A DNA stretch of 64,000 bases, taken from contig NZ_BQHI01000004.1 of assembly GCF_021603585.1 (NCBI RefSeq), positions 343,970 to 407,969 of the forward strand. The letters run 5' to 3'. The position numbers and the translations under genes are program-made. The notes beneath the pieces were generated by a model. The model did no database searches and had not been told where the DNA came from. It saw nothing but the letters and a program-made list of their open reading frames with translations. Positions 17,374 to 26,975 of this stretch are shown here, one piece after another (positions within the stretch are counted from its first letter, which is position 1; every line of letters starts with the position of its first letter). Source of the DNA: Pseudomonas sputi. GTDB lineage: Bacteria > Pseudomonadota > Gammaproteobacteria > Pseudomonadales > Pseudomonadaceae.

Positions 17374-18232
17374 TACGTCGTTTACGGGCTGGGTAGCGCT
17401 GATCACGGGGGGCGCCGGTGGGCTGGGGTGCGCTATCGCGGCGGCGCTGATCGCCCGAGGCGTCAAATGCCTGCTGGTCGATATTGATGCGGTGCGCCTG
17501 GCCCAGGCGGCTACCGCACTCGGCCCCCTGGCATTGACCTACCAGACAGACCTTACCGATCGTGAAGCGCTTGGGGCACTGGTGAGCTATGTGAGTAGTG
17601 AGATCGGTCGCCTTGATCTACTGGTCAATAACGCCGGGATACTAAGCAACATTCCTTTTGAGGTCAGGTCTGTCGTGTCGATTGCGTGTGAAGTTCAGCT
17701 CAATATGATGGTTCCTTTGGAACTGTGTCAGGCGTTTCTACCCTTGTTGCAGCAAGCCAGTGACGGACGGGTTATTTCAATTGTTTCCTTGGGCGGGTTA
17801 TTTCCCATGCCGGAAACATGCATTTATTCAGCGACAAAATTTGGTCTGCGTGGCGCCATGTTGTGCTTGGGGTTGGATGGCAAACGCTTGGGCGTAAAAT
17901 TCACCATTGTGAATCCGTCGGCGACGGAAACGCCGATGTTGATGCGCGAGGCCATTGAAGATGGCAACAAGATGCAGTTTATGGACCCGCCTCAAATGCC
18001 CGAAGACGTGGCTAAAACAGTCATCAAAGCGCTGGAAAAACCTCGGCTTGAACTGTTCGTTCGTCCCAGTGAATCCTGGACTGCGCGTTTAGTCATGCTT
18101 GTGCCGGGAGTTTTACCGTACGTATTGCCTTTGTTTCGACGCAAGAGCGAAAAGGGACACCGCAACTACGTTGTGTCGCTCGAGCAGCGAGGGTTGATAA
18201 GCAAAGAAGGTGAAGGTTGGCGTCTGAAATGA
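17363..18232 (+). CDS. Short-chain dehydrogenase/reductase
   Basis: A 289-residue SDR from the ATG at 17363, which has GGGAGAG upstream; an earlier in-frame ATG at 17285 lies deep inside the monooxygenase gene and is unlikely. Motifs are VALITGGAGGLGCAIAAALI (cofactor), LVNNAGILS, a serine in ISIVSLGG and the YSATK tyrosine and lysine. It overlaps the end of the monooxygenase frame, so the two were one operon. It would oxidise a hydroxyl or reduce a carbonyl next to the monooxygenase reaction. Substrate unknown. Confidence 0.9.
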   Translation: MASNTSFTGWVALITGGAGGLGCAIAAALIARGVKCLLVDIDAVRLAQAATALGPLALTYQTDLTDREALGALVSYVSSEIGRLDLLVNNAGILSNIPFEVRSVVSIACEVQLNMMVPLELCQAFLPLLQQASDGRVISIVSLGGLFPMPETCIYSATKFGLRGAMLCLGLDGKRLGVKFTIVNPSATETPMLMREAIEDGNKMQFMDPPQMPEDVAKTVIKALEKPRLELFVRPSESWTARLVMLVPGVLPYVLPLFRRKSEKGHRNYVVSLEQRGLISKEGEGWRLK

Positions 18233-18312
18233 TCTGAGGAGCATGAACAGAGTAGGCAAGGACAAAGCAGTCGATGAGTTCTTCAGGGTTTATGAGTGAG
18301 CATTTGAATAGG

Positions 18313-18364
18313 CCAGCAAGTCGACTGCATTTTGTCGGATCGACTCATGCAGTCGACTTGCTGG
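18313..18364. repeat. 18-base perfect inverted repeat, probable bidirectional terminator
   Basis: Arms 18313-18330 (CCAGCAAGTCGACTGCAT) and 18347-18364 are perfect reverse complements, with a 16-base loop. The element lies between the converging SDR and RND pump genes, a usual place for a bidirectional terminator, but there is no clear T-run on either side. The arms are longer than most intrinsic terminators, so a mobile or regulatory repeat remains possible. Confidence 0.6.
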
Positions 18365-18411
18365 TCGTGACCTGCGTATGACTGTTACGCACTCGCACTG
18401 CCCGAGTTACC

Positions 18412-21400
18412 TCAGCGCAAAGCCCTCTGGTTTTTATTGAACAACACCACGTAGAGCACAGGGATCAGCCCCAAGGTCACCAACGTGCCCAGCGCCAGGC
18501 CACCCATCAGCGTGATCGCCATGCCTTCCCACAGTGGCCCGGCAAAAAGAATCAGCGGGATCAATCCGATAATGCAGGTTAACTTGGTCATGACAATGGG
18601 GCGCAGGCGTTTCACGGCGGCATTCACCACGGCCTCGGAAACCGGCAGGCCAACGTGCAGTTCCGCCTCGATACGTTCCAGCAGCAACACCGCGTTGTTG
18701 ACGATAATCCCTGCCAGGGACAACAGGCCGAACGTGGCCATGAAGCCGAACGGGTAGCCGGTGATCAGCAGCGCGACCGCAACGCCGATTAATACGAAGG
18801 GGATTGCGGAGACGACGATCAGCAACTTGCGCAACGAATTGAATTGCCAGACGAACAACAGCAGCATCGCGATCAGCGCGTGGGGCAGGTATTGCAACAG
18901 CGCCTGGTTGGCGTCTGCCGAGTCTTCGATTTCGCCCCCCAGCTCAACGCGGTAGCCCGGCGGTAAGGCCAGTGCGGCCACCTGCGGGGCCAGCTGTTCG
19001 ACGATGGAGGTCGCCGTCAATGAAGGGTTGTGCCCGACCACGGTGATGCAGCGCTCCTGATTGCGGCGCACCAGTGTGGAGGGTTCGCTGGACGCGACGA
19101 TGTTCGCGATGGCCGTCAGCGGCAGCGGGGTCGAGCCGTCGGCCGGGTAGACCAGAATGCCGCGCAGATCGGGCGAGTCATGGTTGGCCGTGGCGGGTTC
19201 GCGCACCACCAGAGGGACGCGTGTTTCGTTGTCCTGCAACGACGAGATCTGGATGCCGCCGAAGTGTAGTTGCAACGCCTGGGCAATCGCTTGGGTGTCT
19301 ACACCGGCACGGCGCGCACTGTGCTGATCGACCTCGACGGTATAACGCGCCAGTCGCGTGCTCCAGTCATTGTGCACATCCAGTGTGCCAGGCACGTTAC
19401 GTAAGGCCTGCTCGATCTGGCCGGCCAGGGTGCGTAATACGTTCTCGTCCGGACCCAGCACGCGATAGATGACGACACCGGCCTCGGTGGTGCCCAGGGA
19501 AAACCGTTTCGGCTCTGCGCGCAGTTCAGGGTGTTCTTTGAGCAGGTAGCGACGCATATTGGCGATGACCGCGTCGATATCCGTACCAGCGTTGACGCTG
19601 ACCGTGAAGTACGCGGTTTCCGGTGCCGGCAAGGGCGGGTTGAGGCCCAGCACGATGCGCGGCCCGCCATCACCCACGTAGCCGATGCTGTCGACCACCT
19701 GCGGTTCCCTGCTCAGCCACAGGCTGATCTCACGCACCTTTTGCAAGGTTTTGCGCGAGCCGCTGCCGGGCTCCAGGGTGATGGGCACCTGAAACTGCAA
19801 GCGGTCCGACTGAGGCAGGAAGTCATAGGGCACGCGCATCAGTTCGAACACGGCGGCGCCCAGCAACACCAGCATGGCAATCAGAAACAGCGCCTTGTGC
19901 TGCAGCACACGGCAGATGACGGCCCGATAGCCACGGTAAAAACCGCTGTCGTAGTTACCCTCCGACGCCGCGTGACGCGCAGCCTTGGCGAAATACAGGC
20001 ACAACAATGGCGTAACCGTGATGCTCAATAACCACGAGCCGAGCAGGGTGAGCGCCAGCACGATGGCCAATGAGCGCAGGTATTCATTGGTGCTGGTCTG
20101 GCCCAGAAAGAACGGCGAGAACGCCAGCACAATCACCAGTGATGAGGTCAACAGCGGAATCGCCAGGGTGCGTCCTGCCTCTTCGCAGGCATGGCGCCGT
20201 TCTTCACCGGCCTGCAACCGGCGTTCAATGTCCTCGGCGATCACAATACCGTTGTCCACCAGCAAGCCGAGCGCGAGGATGATCGCGGCGATCGATACAG
20301 TTTGCAGCTCCACCCCCAGCATGCGCATGGCGATCAACGTACCCAGAATGGTCAGCGGCACGATGGCGCCTACCACCAGCCCGGTGCGCCAGCCCAGAAA
20401 CAGCATCACCACGGCCATGACGATGACGACTGTCTCGATCATCACATGCTTCATCTTGGCCATTTGCTGATCGACCACATCGGCTTGGAACGTCACCACA
20501 TGCGCGGCAAAGCCCAGTGGGAGTTGCTTTTCCAACTGCGCCAAACGAGCGCGCAGGGCTGCGCCGAACTGATGAATGTTCTGCCCGGCCGCCATGGACA
20601 CAGCCAGCACCACGGCGTCCTGGCCCTGGTACACCGCGGCGGTCTGTGGCGGGTCGGTAGCCATCACCGAAACCTGCGCTATGGCGCCTAGCGCAATGGT
20701 TTGCGCGGCGCCGGTGGTAATCGGCAATTCGCGCAGTTGATCCACGCTGAGCAGTTCGCCGGTCACGGTGAGGGTCGTGATCTGCCCGCCGATGTTGGCG
20801 ATGCCGCCAGGCGCCAACACATTCTGCTGCTGCAATTGCTGGAACAACTGTTGCGGGGACAAACCCATGCCAGCCAGGCGCTGCGGGTTGAAATCGATCG
20901 ATAGTTGTTGGTCTTGGATACCGTGCAAGGTGACCTGGCCAATGCCGGGTAACCCGCCCAATTGGTCGCGCAGGCGCTTCAACGGTCCACGCATCTCGCT
21001 CATGCTGTAGCCGGGCGCGGTGACGGCAATGGAGGCGACAGCGACACGCCCGAAATTGTCATCGACAAATGGGCCCTGGGTGCCCGTTGGAAAGTTCGCA
21101 CCTGCCTCGGCGGCTTTATTGCGTACTTGTTGCCACAGCACCCCCAGGTCCTTGATTTCGTCGCGAGCCGTCACCTGGATCACCACGCTGCCGGGGTGGA
21201 TGGTGGTCACGATGTTTTTGATCTGCGACAGCTCGCGCAGCTTTTCTTCCGTGGGGCGGGCCAGCAGTTCTTCGACGCGTTCGCTGGGCAACCCGGGGAA
21301 CTGGATACTCACCAGTGCGTCGCGGATGGTCACCGAGGGCTCTTCCTGGGTAGGGAAGTTCAGGAACGTTGCCACGCCTGCAAGCAGGATCAACAGGGCG

Positions 21401-21453
21401 GTGAATAATGTCAGGCGGCTCGCACCCAATGCGTGACGGGTCAGATTGATCAT
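18412..21453 (-). CDS. RND efflux pump, inner membrane subunit
   Basis: A 1013-residue RND permease of the acriflavin resistance type. It begins MINLTRHALGASRLTLFTALLILLAG (first membrane helix) and has the FPTQEEPSVTIRDALVSIQFPG porter entry. A first six-helix bundle (VVIVMAVVMLFLGWRTG onward, with the GLLVDNGIVIAEDIERR helix carrying an aspartate) is followed by a second periplasmic loop and a second bundle. Such pumps trade protons for drugs, solvents or signals. Its start overlaps the end of the fusion protein gene by four bases. It is the last gene of a four-gene operon. Confidence 0.93.
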   Translation of the reverse strand: MINLTRHALGASRLTLFTALLILLAGVATFLNFPTQEEPSVTIRDALVSIQFPGLPSERVEELLARPTEEKLRELSQIKNIVTTIHPGSVVIQVTARDEIKDLGVLWQQVRNKAAEAGANFPTGTQGPFVDDNFGRVAVASIAVTAPGYSMSEMRGPLKRLRDQLGGLPGIGQVTLHGIQDQQLSIDFNPQRLAGMGLSPQQLFQQLQQQNVLAPGGIANIGGQITTLTVTGELLSVDQLRELPITTGAAQTIALGAIAQVSVMATDPPQTAAVYQGQDAVVLAVSMAAGQNIHQFGAALRARLAQLEKQLPLGFAAHVVTFQADVVDQQMAKMKHVMIETVVIVMAVVMLFLGWRTGLVVGAIVPLTILGTLIAMRMLGVELQTVSIAAIILALGLLVDNGIVIAEDIERRLQAGEERRHACEEAGRTLAIPLLTSSLVIVLAFSPFFLGQTSTNEYLRSLAIVLALTLLGSWLLSITVTPLLCLYFAKAARHAASEGNYDSGFYRGYRAVICRVLQHKALFLIAMLVLLGAAVFELMRVPYDFLPQSDRLQFQVPITLEPGSGSRKTLQKVREISLWLSREPQVVDSIGYVGDGGPRIVLGLNPPLPAPETAYFTVSVNAGTDIDAVIANMRRYLLKEHPELRAEPKRFSLGTTEAGVVIYRVLGPDENVLRTLAGQIEQALRNVPGTLDVHNDWSTRLARYTVEVDQHSARRAGVDTQAIAQALQLHFGGIQISSLQDNETRVPLVVREPATANHDSPDLRGILVYPADGSTPLPLTAIANIVASSEPSTLVRRNQERCITVVGHNPSLTATSIVEQLAPQVAALALPPGYRVELGGEIEDSADANQALLQYLPHALIAMLLLFVWQFNSLRKLLIVVSAIPFVLIGVAVALLITGYPFGFMATFGLLSLAGIIVNNAVLLLERIEAELHVGLPVSEAVVNAAVKRLRPIVMTKLTCIIGLIPLILFAGPLWEGMAITLMGGLALGTLVTLGLIPVLYVVLFNKNQRALR

Positions 21454-22568
21454 TCGGTCGCGCTCAAACGGCTGGAGGACTGAAGCAGGTTGACGGGCTG
21501 GCCGTCGTTGAGAAACGCGACGCCGGTGACCACGACTTGTTCGCCATCCTTGAGACCTTTATCGATGGCGACGCGGCCCTGGTCGATCAGGCCAATGGTG
21601 ATATCACGCAGGGCGACTTTGCCCTGGGCCGGGTCATAGACGAACACCTGTACCTGGTTGGCGTCGCCACCCATGCGCAGGGCCTGCGTCGGGATAGACA
21701 GCGAGAGCGGGGCAGTGGGTGCCAGCCTCACGTTGAGGTTCACGCCGCTGGGCAGCGCGAGTTCGTTGGCGATCAGGCGAAAGCGCGCACTTTGCAGCAA
21801 GCCGTTCTGCGCGCGCATCGACAGACCTTCCAATACCATCGGCAGGATAGAGGCGGGCGCGGCCGGGTCGACGGCAACGGCGTGGTCCCCAGGTTTGAGG
21901 GCGGTGGCCTGTTCCACCGGCACTTGCACGATAACTTGCAACGCGCCGACGGCCTCCAGCTCCATCACGACTTGGCCGGGAGACAGCTCGCTGTACAACT
22001 GCGCGGGTCTTGCCACGACGCGACCGTTAAACGGCGCAATGAGTTGGCCCTGGCGCTGATCGCGTCGCACCAGGTCCAGCGCCGCTTCATCGGTGGCCTG
22101 CTGCGCAACGGCCGCCTGCCACGCCGCTTCGGCTTGCTCCACGGCGCTGGCGGCGACGCTGCCCTGGGTATACAGCTGTTGCTGGCGGACCTTGTTGAGC
22201 TTGCGTTCGGCGGTCTGCGCCACGCTGGCGAACAAGCTGGCCTGCGCCTGTTTCAAGCGTAACCTGACGGCCGCCGTGTCCAGACTCGCCAGCACCTGGC
22301 CTTGTTTCACTGCATCGCCAACGTCAACGTTCAACGCTACCAGGCGGCCCGCACCTTCGAAGGCCAGCGCGGCACGCTCGCGTTGCCGTACGACACCGCT
22401 CAAGATCGCGCCGTCGGCCTCCGCGGCGTGCACGCTGGCGACTTTCACCGATCTAACGGCCGGCTCCGGCGGCGGTTCCTCGCGCGAGCAAGCCGCCACA
22501 ATCAGGCAGGCAAGGCCGAGCAGCAGGGGACGGGCCCAGGGATAAAACAGCTGAGGAAAACCACGCAT
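21450..22568 (-). CDS. RND efflux membrane fusion protein
   Basis: A 372-residue periplasmic adaptor lipoprotein. The N-terminus has a signal sequence with lipobox LIVAAC (cysteine near residue 27). Next come a barrel-sandwich half (GRLVALNVDVGDAVKQGQVLASLD), an alpha hairpin rich in Ala and Gln (AQASLFASVAQTAERKLNKV), the second sandwich half (LIAPFNGRVVARPAQ) and beta-barrel domains. It links the RND pump to the outer membrane channel encoded upstream. ATGA overlap with the pump gene gives coupled translation. Confidence 0.92.
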   Translation of the reverse strand: MRGFPQLFYPWARPLLLGLACLIVAACSREEPPPEPAVRSVKVASVHAAEADGAILSGVVRQRERAALAFEGAGRLVALNVDVGDAVKQGQVLASLDTAAVRLRLKQAQASLFASVAQTAERKLNKVRQQQLYTQGSVAASAVEQAEAAWQAAVAQQATDEAALDLVRRDQRQGQLIAPFNGRVVARPAQLYSELSPGQVVMELEAVGALQVIVQVPVEQATALKPGDHAVAVDPAAPASILPMVLEGLSMRAQNGLLQSARFRLIANELALPSGVNLNVRLAPTAPLSLSIPTQALRMGGDANQVQVFVYDPAQGKVALRDITIGLIDQGRVAIDKGLKDGEQVVVTGVAFLNDGQPVNLLQSSSRLSATE

Positions 22569-22584
22569 GCCTGGGACCTCGATA

Positions 22585-23397
22585 TTAGAAGGTGTAGTTG
22601 ATTGCGAACATGCCTAGGCCTGCATTATCACGCATGACCAGCGGGCTCTTGCGGGCCTGGTCGGCGTAATGGGTCAGCGTCAGGCTTACCAGCGTCGACC
22701 AGTGCGCGTCCAGGGTGTGTTGCCAGTTCAAGGCGGCGGAGTAGGCATAGATCCCGGCGTCGGCGTCATATCGCCCGTAGAGCGAGCGTTGGCTCTGTGC
22801 CTGGGTGACGCCGAAGAAGGTCTGGTTGTAGCGGCCATCACCAGCATGGGCGTCGACGTCCAGGGCCAGGGTATCGCTGTCAGAGTGGAACAGGATGCCT
22901 TCCAGGCCGAATCGGTAGCGGTTGCCGCGATGCTCGCCGGCCATGCGCAGTTCGGCTTCGCCGCTGACCGACAGCCAGTCGAACAGTTGCTGGCTGAGGG
23001 TGAAGTCGGCGACGGTTGCGCCGTTGATATCACCCAGGCCATTCAACTCGCGCCCGCCCGGGCGTGTGGTGTTGTCCTTTTCCTTGCGGCCCAGGTCGTA
23101 GTTGATCGCCATGCTGGCGCCGAAACCGCTGTCGGATTGAAATTGCAGGCCCACGCCACGGGTGGTGTCGGCAAACAGGACCCCGTGCTGGAGACTGAAC
23201 ATCGGCAACACGAGTGCGCGGTAACGGTCGGCGCCCATGTAGCGAGGCGTGACGCCCATGCCAAGCCCGAGGGTAGCCGTGGTTTTGTCGGCTGCCGGAG
23301 TGGCATCGGCCGCCTGGACGTTGCTCATGAGTGTGCTGCAGGTTAGCAGGGCGGCGCTCCACAGCACGTGGAGGGTAGGGGGAGTGGTCAAGTTCAT
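22585..23397 (-). CDS. MipA/OmpV family outer membrane protein
   Basis: A 270-residue protein from the ATG at 23397, with AAGGG upstream. Residues 1-29 form a signal peptide ending NVQA. The mature part starts with GLGMGVTPRYMGADRYRALVLP, the typical MipA/OmpV opening, continues as amphipathic strands and ends with a barrel-type FAINYTF. MipA proteins scaffold murein enzymes or sense antibiotics; OmpV is a porin-like protein. Its start overlaps the stop of the outer membrane factor gene (ATGA), so it belongs to the efflux operon, an unusual but recurrent companion of RND pumps. Confidence 0.88.
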   Translation of the reverse strand: MNLTTPPTLHVLWSAALLTCSTLMSNVQAADATPAADKTTATLGLGMGVTPRYMGADRYRALVLPMFSLQHGVLFADTTRGVGLQFQSDSGFGASMAINYDLGRKEKDNTTRPGGRELNGLGDINGATVADFTLSQQLFDWLSVSGEAELRMAGEHRGNRYRFGLEGILFHSDSDTLALDVDAHAGDGRYNQTFFGVTQAQSQRSLYGRYDADAGIYAYSAALNWQHTLDAHWSTLVSLTLTHYADQARKSPLVMRDNAGLGMFAINYTF

Positions 23398-24875
23398 GGT
23401 GAAACCCTTTCTGCGGAGGAAAACAGCGGTGCGCCGGACAGCGCGCGATATAGCGCCAGGCGGTTGAATAGCAACTGGTAGGCCGCCTTGCGTACCTCTA
23501 TGGCGGATTCGGCCAGGCGAATTGCAGCGGCCAGGTGTTCCGAGCGCGCGGCCGCACCGGCGGTAATCTGTTGGTCGAGGCGCTTGGCCTTCAGTGCCGT
23601 AAACGCCTCCAGATCGATTTGCGTGGTGGCGTTGGCCAAGGCTCGTTGGCGTTGGCTCAACAGGTCGGCGATTTCGCGGAAGGCGTCCTGTACGGTCTTT
23701 TCGTATTGGGCGACGGCTGATTGGCGGCGAGCTGTGGCCAGGTCCAGGTTGGCCTGGTTGCGGCCACCGTCGAACAGCGGCAGGTTCAGTTGCGGCGTGA
23801 ACAGCCACGCGCCGCTGCCGGATGAAAACAAGCTGCTCAAGTGCGGGCTGGCGATGCCGGCACCGGTGCTCAAGGTGATCGAGGGAAAGAACGCTGCACG
23901 CGCGGCACCGATGTTGGCATTCGCTGCGCGCAGGGCCTCTTCGCATTGGCGCACATCGAACCGCTGCAACAGTCGCTGTGAGGACAGTTCGACCAGCCAT
24001 GATGGGGTTTCCAGGTCGATGACGGAGATTTGCGCCGTCTCTGTCGAAGGGGCGGCCTGATAACCGGTGACCCACGACAGCGCCTGCAATGCGCGCTCGT
24101 GGTCAGCGCTTGCATCCTGCAATTGCTGGGTGGCGCGACGAACCTCGATGTGTTGGGTGTCGACGGTGTCCTGGGCTACCAGGCCTTCCTTTTGCTGGCC
24201 GACGAGCATGCTAAGCAGCTGGTTTTGGTTGTCGGAAATGGACTGCGTGTCGGCCTGCACGCCTGCTTGCAAGCGCTCCTGCAAATACAGTCGGGCTACT
24301 TCGACGATCAGCGCCTTGCGCGCGGCCAGGGCGCCGTAGCGCGTCGCCAGGTAGTCATGCTGCGCAGCGTCGGCCAGGCTGCGGACCCTGCCGAAAAAAT
24401 CCAGCTCGAAGTCCGATACCCCCAAGGAGGCCACTGCGATGTCCTGCCCATAACGCTCGTCGGCAGCCTTGTCGTGCAAGTGCTGGCGGTTGCGTTGCAG
24501 CCCTAGTGCCGTCGTGGGCCAGCGGTCGGCGCGGGAAATACCGTACTGGGCACGAGCCTGTTCGACACGCAATAACGCCAGGCGCAGGTCGCGATTGTAG
24601 TTCAGGGCCTGATCAACCAACTGGGGTAACTGCGCCGATGAATCCAGTCCGGCCAGCAGCTGTTTTTCTTCCTCGGAAAGCTTTTCTACTTCGTGGGTCA
24701 TGGTCGAAGGCACGCCGGTAGTGGGTGCGCCTTGCAGGTTGTCTGGCACCGGCAGCGCTGGCGTCTGGTACGCCGGAGCCAGCGAACAGCCGGCCAGCAT
24801 GCCGACCAGCAGCAAAACCGCGCCGAGGCGTTCAGGCAGTTTGATAGGCTTGGACAGCGGTGCACTTGTCGGCAT
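23394..24875 (-). CDS. RND efflux outer membrane lipoprotein (NodT/OprM type)
   Basis: A 493-residue TolC-like channel subunit. The ATG at 24875 is chosen because a normal lipoprotein signal follows (LGAVLLLVGMLAGCSLAPAY, lipobox LAGC); the open frame extends further upstream without such a signal. Two repeated helical segments (LRLALLRVEQARAQYGISRADRWP and LFDGGRNQANLDLATARRQSAVAQYEKTVQDA) mark the NodT family. It is the first gene of the pump operon, 97 bases from the divergent response regulator, whose product is the likely activator. Confidence 0.92.
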   Translation of the reverse strand: MPTSAPLSKPIKLPERLGAVLLLVGMLAGCSLAPAYQTPALPVPDNLQGAPTTGVPSTMTHEVEKLSEEEKQLLAGLDSSAQLPQLVDQALNYNRDLRLALLRVEQARAQYGISRADRWPTTALGLQRNRQHLHDKAADERYGQDIAVASLGVSDFELDFFGRVRSLADAAQHDYLATRYGALAARKALIVEVARLYLQERLQAGVQADTQSISDNQNQLLSMLVGQQKEGLVAQDTVDTQHIEVRRATQQLQDASADHERALQALSWVTGYQAAPSTETAQISVIDLETPSWLVELSSQRLLQRFDVRQCEEALRAANANIGAARAAFFPSITLSTGAGIASPHLSSLFSSGSGAWLFTPQLNLPLFDGGRNQANLDLATARRQSAVAQYEKTVQDAFREIADLLSQRQRALANATTQIDLEAFTALKAKRLDQQITAGAAARSEHLAAAIRLAESAIEVRKAAYQLLFNRLALYRALSGAPLFSSAERVSP

Positions 24876-24972
24876 AGGATCGGTTCGCGAAAGTTTGGCG
24901 TAAGGCAATACTGGCAGTGGACTTTCAATAAACCGTTCGTGAATTATCAAGGTTTCATCAAGGGGCTTCTTT

Positions 24973-25662
24973 GTGTCAGGAAAACGTATCCTTATCGTCG
25001 AAGACGACGCCGACAGCGCCAATATTCTGGAGGCCTATCTGCGCCGGGATGGCTTTGAGGTGGCCTTGGCGGAAGACGGCCGACGCGGGTTGGACCTGCA
25101 CGAAAGTTGGTGCCCCGATCTGATATTGCTCGACGTGATGCTGCCGCGCTTGAGTGGCACTGAGGTGCTGTCCGCCGTGCGTCGCAGCAGTGACACGCCG
25201 GTGATCATGGTCACGGCCATGGGCGACGAACCGGAAAAGCTCGGCGCTTTGCGTTATGGCGCGGACGACTATGTGGTCAAGCCCTACAGCCCGCGAGAGG
25301 TGGTAGCGCGGGTGCATGCGGTGTTGCGGCGTACCGCGGGCAGCCAGCCGGTAGAACAACTGCTGCGCCATGGGAACCTGCGGGTGGACCTTGCCGCTTT
25401 TACTGCGGCCATTGAGCACTGTGGTATGCCATCGCAGTTGCTGGACCTCACGCCGACTGAATTCAAGCTGCTGGTCACGTTGCTCAAGACTCCCTCCAAG
25501 GCCTTCACACGCGATGAGTTGCTGGAAATCTGCCTGCCGGAAAGCGAAGCCCTGGCCCGCGTCGTCGACGCCCACGTGCATAACCTTCGGCGCAAGCTCG
25601 AAACCCATGGCATCGCCGGGGTGTTGGTGACAGTGCGCTCCATTGGCTATCGGTTCCGGTAA
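24973..25662 (+). CDS. OmpR-type response regulator
   Basis: A 229-residue regulator that starts at GTG (24973) with AGGGG seven bases upstream; no ATG fits. The receiver domain has the acidic pair in LIVEDDADSAN, the phospho-accepting aspartate in LILLDVMLPRLSG (near residue 55), a threonine in MVTAMG and the lysine in VVKPYSPREV. The C-terminal half is a winged helix (LTPTEFKLLVTLL, VDAHVHNLRRKLE). It is followed after five bases by its sensor kinase and is divergent from the efflux operon, so it most likely controls that operon. Confidence 0.94.
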   Translation: MSGKRILIVEDDADSANILEAYLRRDGFEVALAEDGRRGLDLHESWCPDLILLDVMLPRLSGTEVLSAVRRSSDTPVIMVTAMGDEPEKLGALRYGADDYVVKPYSPREVVARVHAVLRRTAGSQPVEQLLRHGNLRVDLAAFTAAIEHCGMPSQLLDLTPTEFKLLVTLLKTPSKAFTRDELLEICLPESEALARVVDAHVHNLRRKLETHGIAGVLVTVRSIGYRFR

Positions 25663-25667
25663 GCAGC

Positions 25668-26843
25668 ATGCTTGAGCAATCACGGGTCAACGACAAACCT
25701 TTGTGGCGCTGGGTCGGCATGCGCATGAGCCTGTTGGCGATCGGCGCCGTGGTGGCTATCGCCTTGTGCATGTGGATCAACTTCAAACTGTCTGACCGGT
25801 ATTTTTTGCAACACTTGCCGCCGGCGGCGCGCAAGGAGTTGCTACAACTGCGCGCCGAGCCGCAGCTCAACGAGGTACGCTTGCGCCAGCTGGTTGCCGA
25901 ATATTACCCGGTGGAGTTCTTCCAGCCGAACATCGCCAATCGTGACTGGCTGATCCTGGTCGGTCTGGTGCTGGCCGCCATCCCGATCATCATCGTCTGT
26001 GGCTTGTGGTTTTCGCGCCCCTTGTCCAGCCAGTTCTCGGCGATAGCCCAGGGCGCGCGTCGGGTCGCCGGCGGTGATTTCTTCACGCGGCTGCCGAGTC
26101 ATCCACACACCCCCGACGAGCTGCAACGGCTGGTCAGCGACTTCAACAGCATGACGACGCAATTGGAGCGTTATGAGCGGGATGTGCATGAGTCCAGCGC
26201 GGTCATCGCCCACGAACTGCGGACACCGTTGAATGCCGCCATGGGGCGCGTGCAGGGCATGCTTGATGAGGTCTTCCCCAGTAACGCTGCGCAGTTGGGC
26301 ATGGTCAAGCGACAACTCGATCAACTCAGGAAACTGGTGGATGATCTGCATCTGCTGTCTATGGCCAGGGCGGGGCGGCTAGTGCTTGAATGCAGCGACT
26401 TTTCCCTGGCGGCTTTGGTGAGCGAACGGCTGGCCTGGTTCCAGCCGCATTTGGATGAGGCAGGCGTGCAAACGCAGGTAAGTATTGCGGACGGGTTTCG
26501 TATCCATGCCGATCGCGATCGACTTGGCCAGGTGCTGAATATCCTGGTCGACAACCTGTTGCGCTATGCGGCAGGGGGCGGGGAATTGGACATCATGGCG
26601 CGTCAATTCGAAGAGCGCGTTGTGATTGAGATCGGTGACCGAGGGCCGGGTATTGAAACACAGCACCTGGACAGTGTATTTGACCGCTTCTGGCGGGCGG
26701 AGCGCTCCAGGGCGCGTTATTCGGGCGGTAGCGGGTTAGGCCTGTCCATCGCCCGTGCGATCTGCCAGGCTCATGGCGGCACCATTGCTGCTAGCAATCG
26801 CGCACAGGGTGGCACGCTGATCAGCGCGGAATTTCCGATGTAG
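25668..26843 (+). CDS. Sensor histidine kinase
   Basis: A 391-residue membrane kinase with two transmembrane helices (near residues 17-35 and 88-112) flanking a short periplasmic loop of about 50 residues. A HAMP domain follows (SRPLSSQFSAIAQGARRVAGGDF). The phospho-acceptor His is in VIAHELRTPLNAAMG (near residue 183). The ATP-binding part has N-box NILVDNLLRYA, GDRGPGI and SGGSGLGLSIARAIC. It is the partner of the response regulator just upstream. The small sensor loop suggests detection of a membrane-soluble compound, but this is inference. Confidence 0.93.
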   Translation: MLEQSRVNDKPLWRWVGMRMSLLAIGAVVAIALCMWINFKLSDRYFLQHLPPAARKELLQLRAEPQLNEVRLRQLVAEYYPVEFFQPNIANRDWLILVGLVLAAIPIIIVCGLWFSRPLSSQFSAIAQGARRVAGGDFFTRLPSHPHTPDELQRLVSDFNSMTTQLERYERDVHESSAVIAHELRTPLNAAMGRVQGMLDEVFPSNAAQLGMVKRQLDQLRKLVDDLHLLSMARAGRLVLECSDFSLAALVSERLAWFQPHLDEAGVQTQVSIADGFRIHADRDRLGQVLNILVDNLLRYAAGGGELDIMARQFEERVVIEIGDRGPGIETQHLDSVFDRFWRAERSRARYSGGSGLGLSIARAICQAHGGTIAASNRAQGGTLISAEFPM

Positions 26844-26975
26844 GCCTCCAGTTATATGTTTATCGTGTATTGGCGGTTGATTTCCCTGTTGACCCAGTTC
26901 GATGGTCAAGCCAGTGTGCCGTTCTCGAAATAAGTTATTGATAATCTCCTCTAAACTTCAACCGTCATCCTTGCC

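Noticed and set aside
22585-24075. A single 496-residue frame covering the MipA gene and an upstream extension
   Set aside because: The extension is Arg/Pro-rich and antisense-like in composition, overlaps the outer membrane factor gene in another frame, and lacks family similarity; the signal peptide begins at the ATG at 23397.
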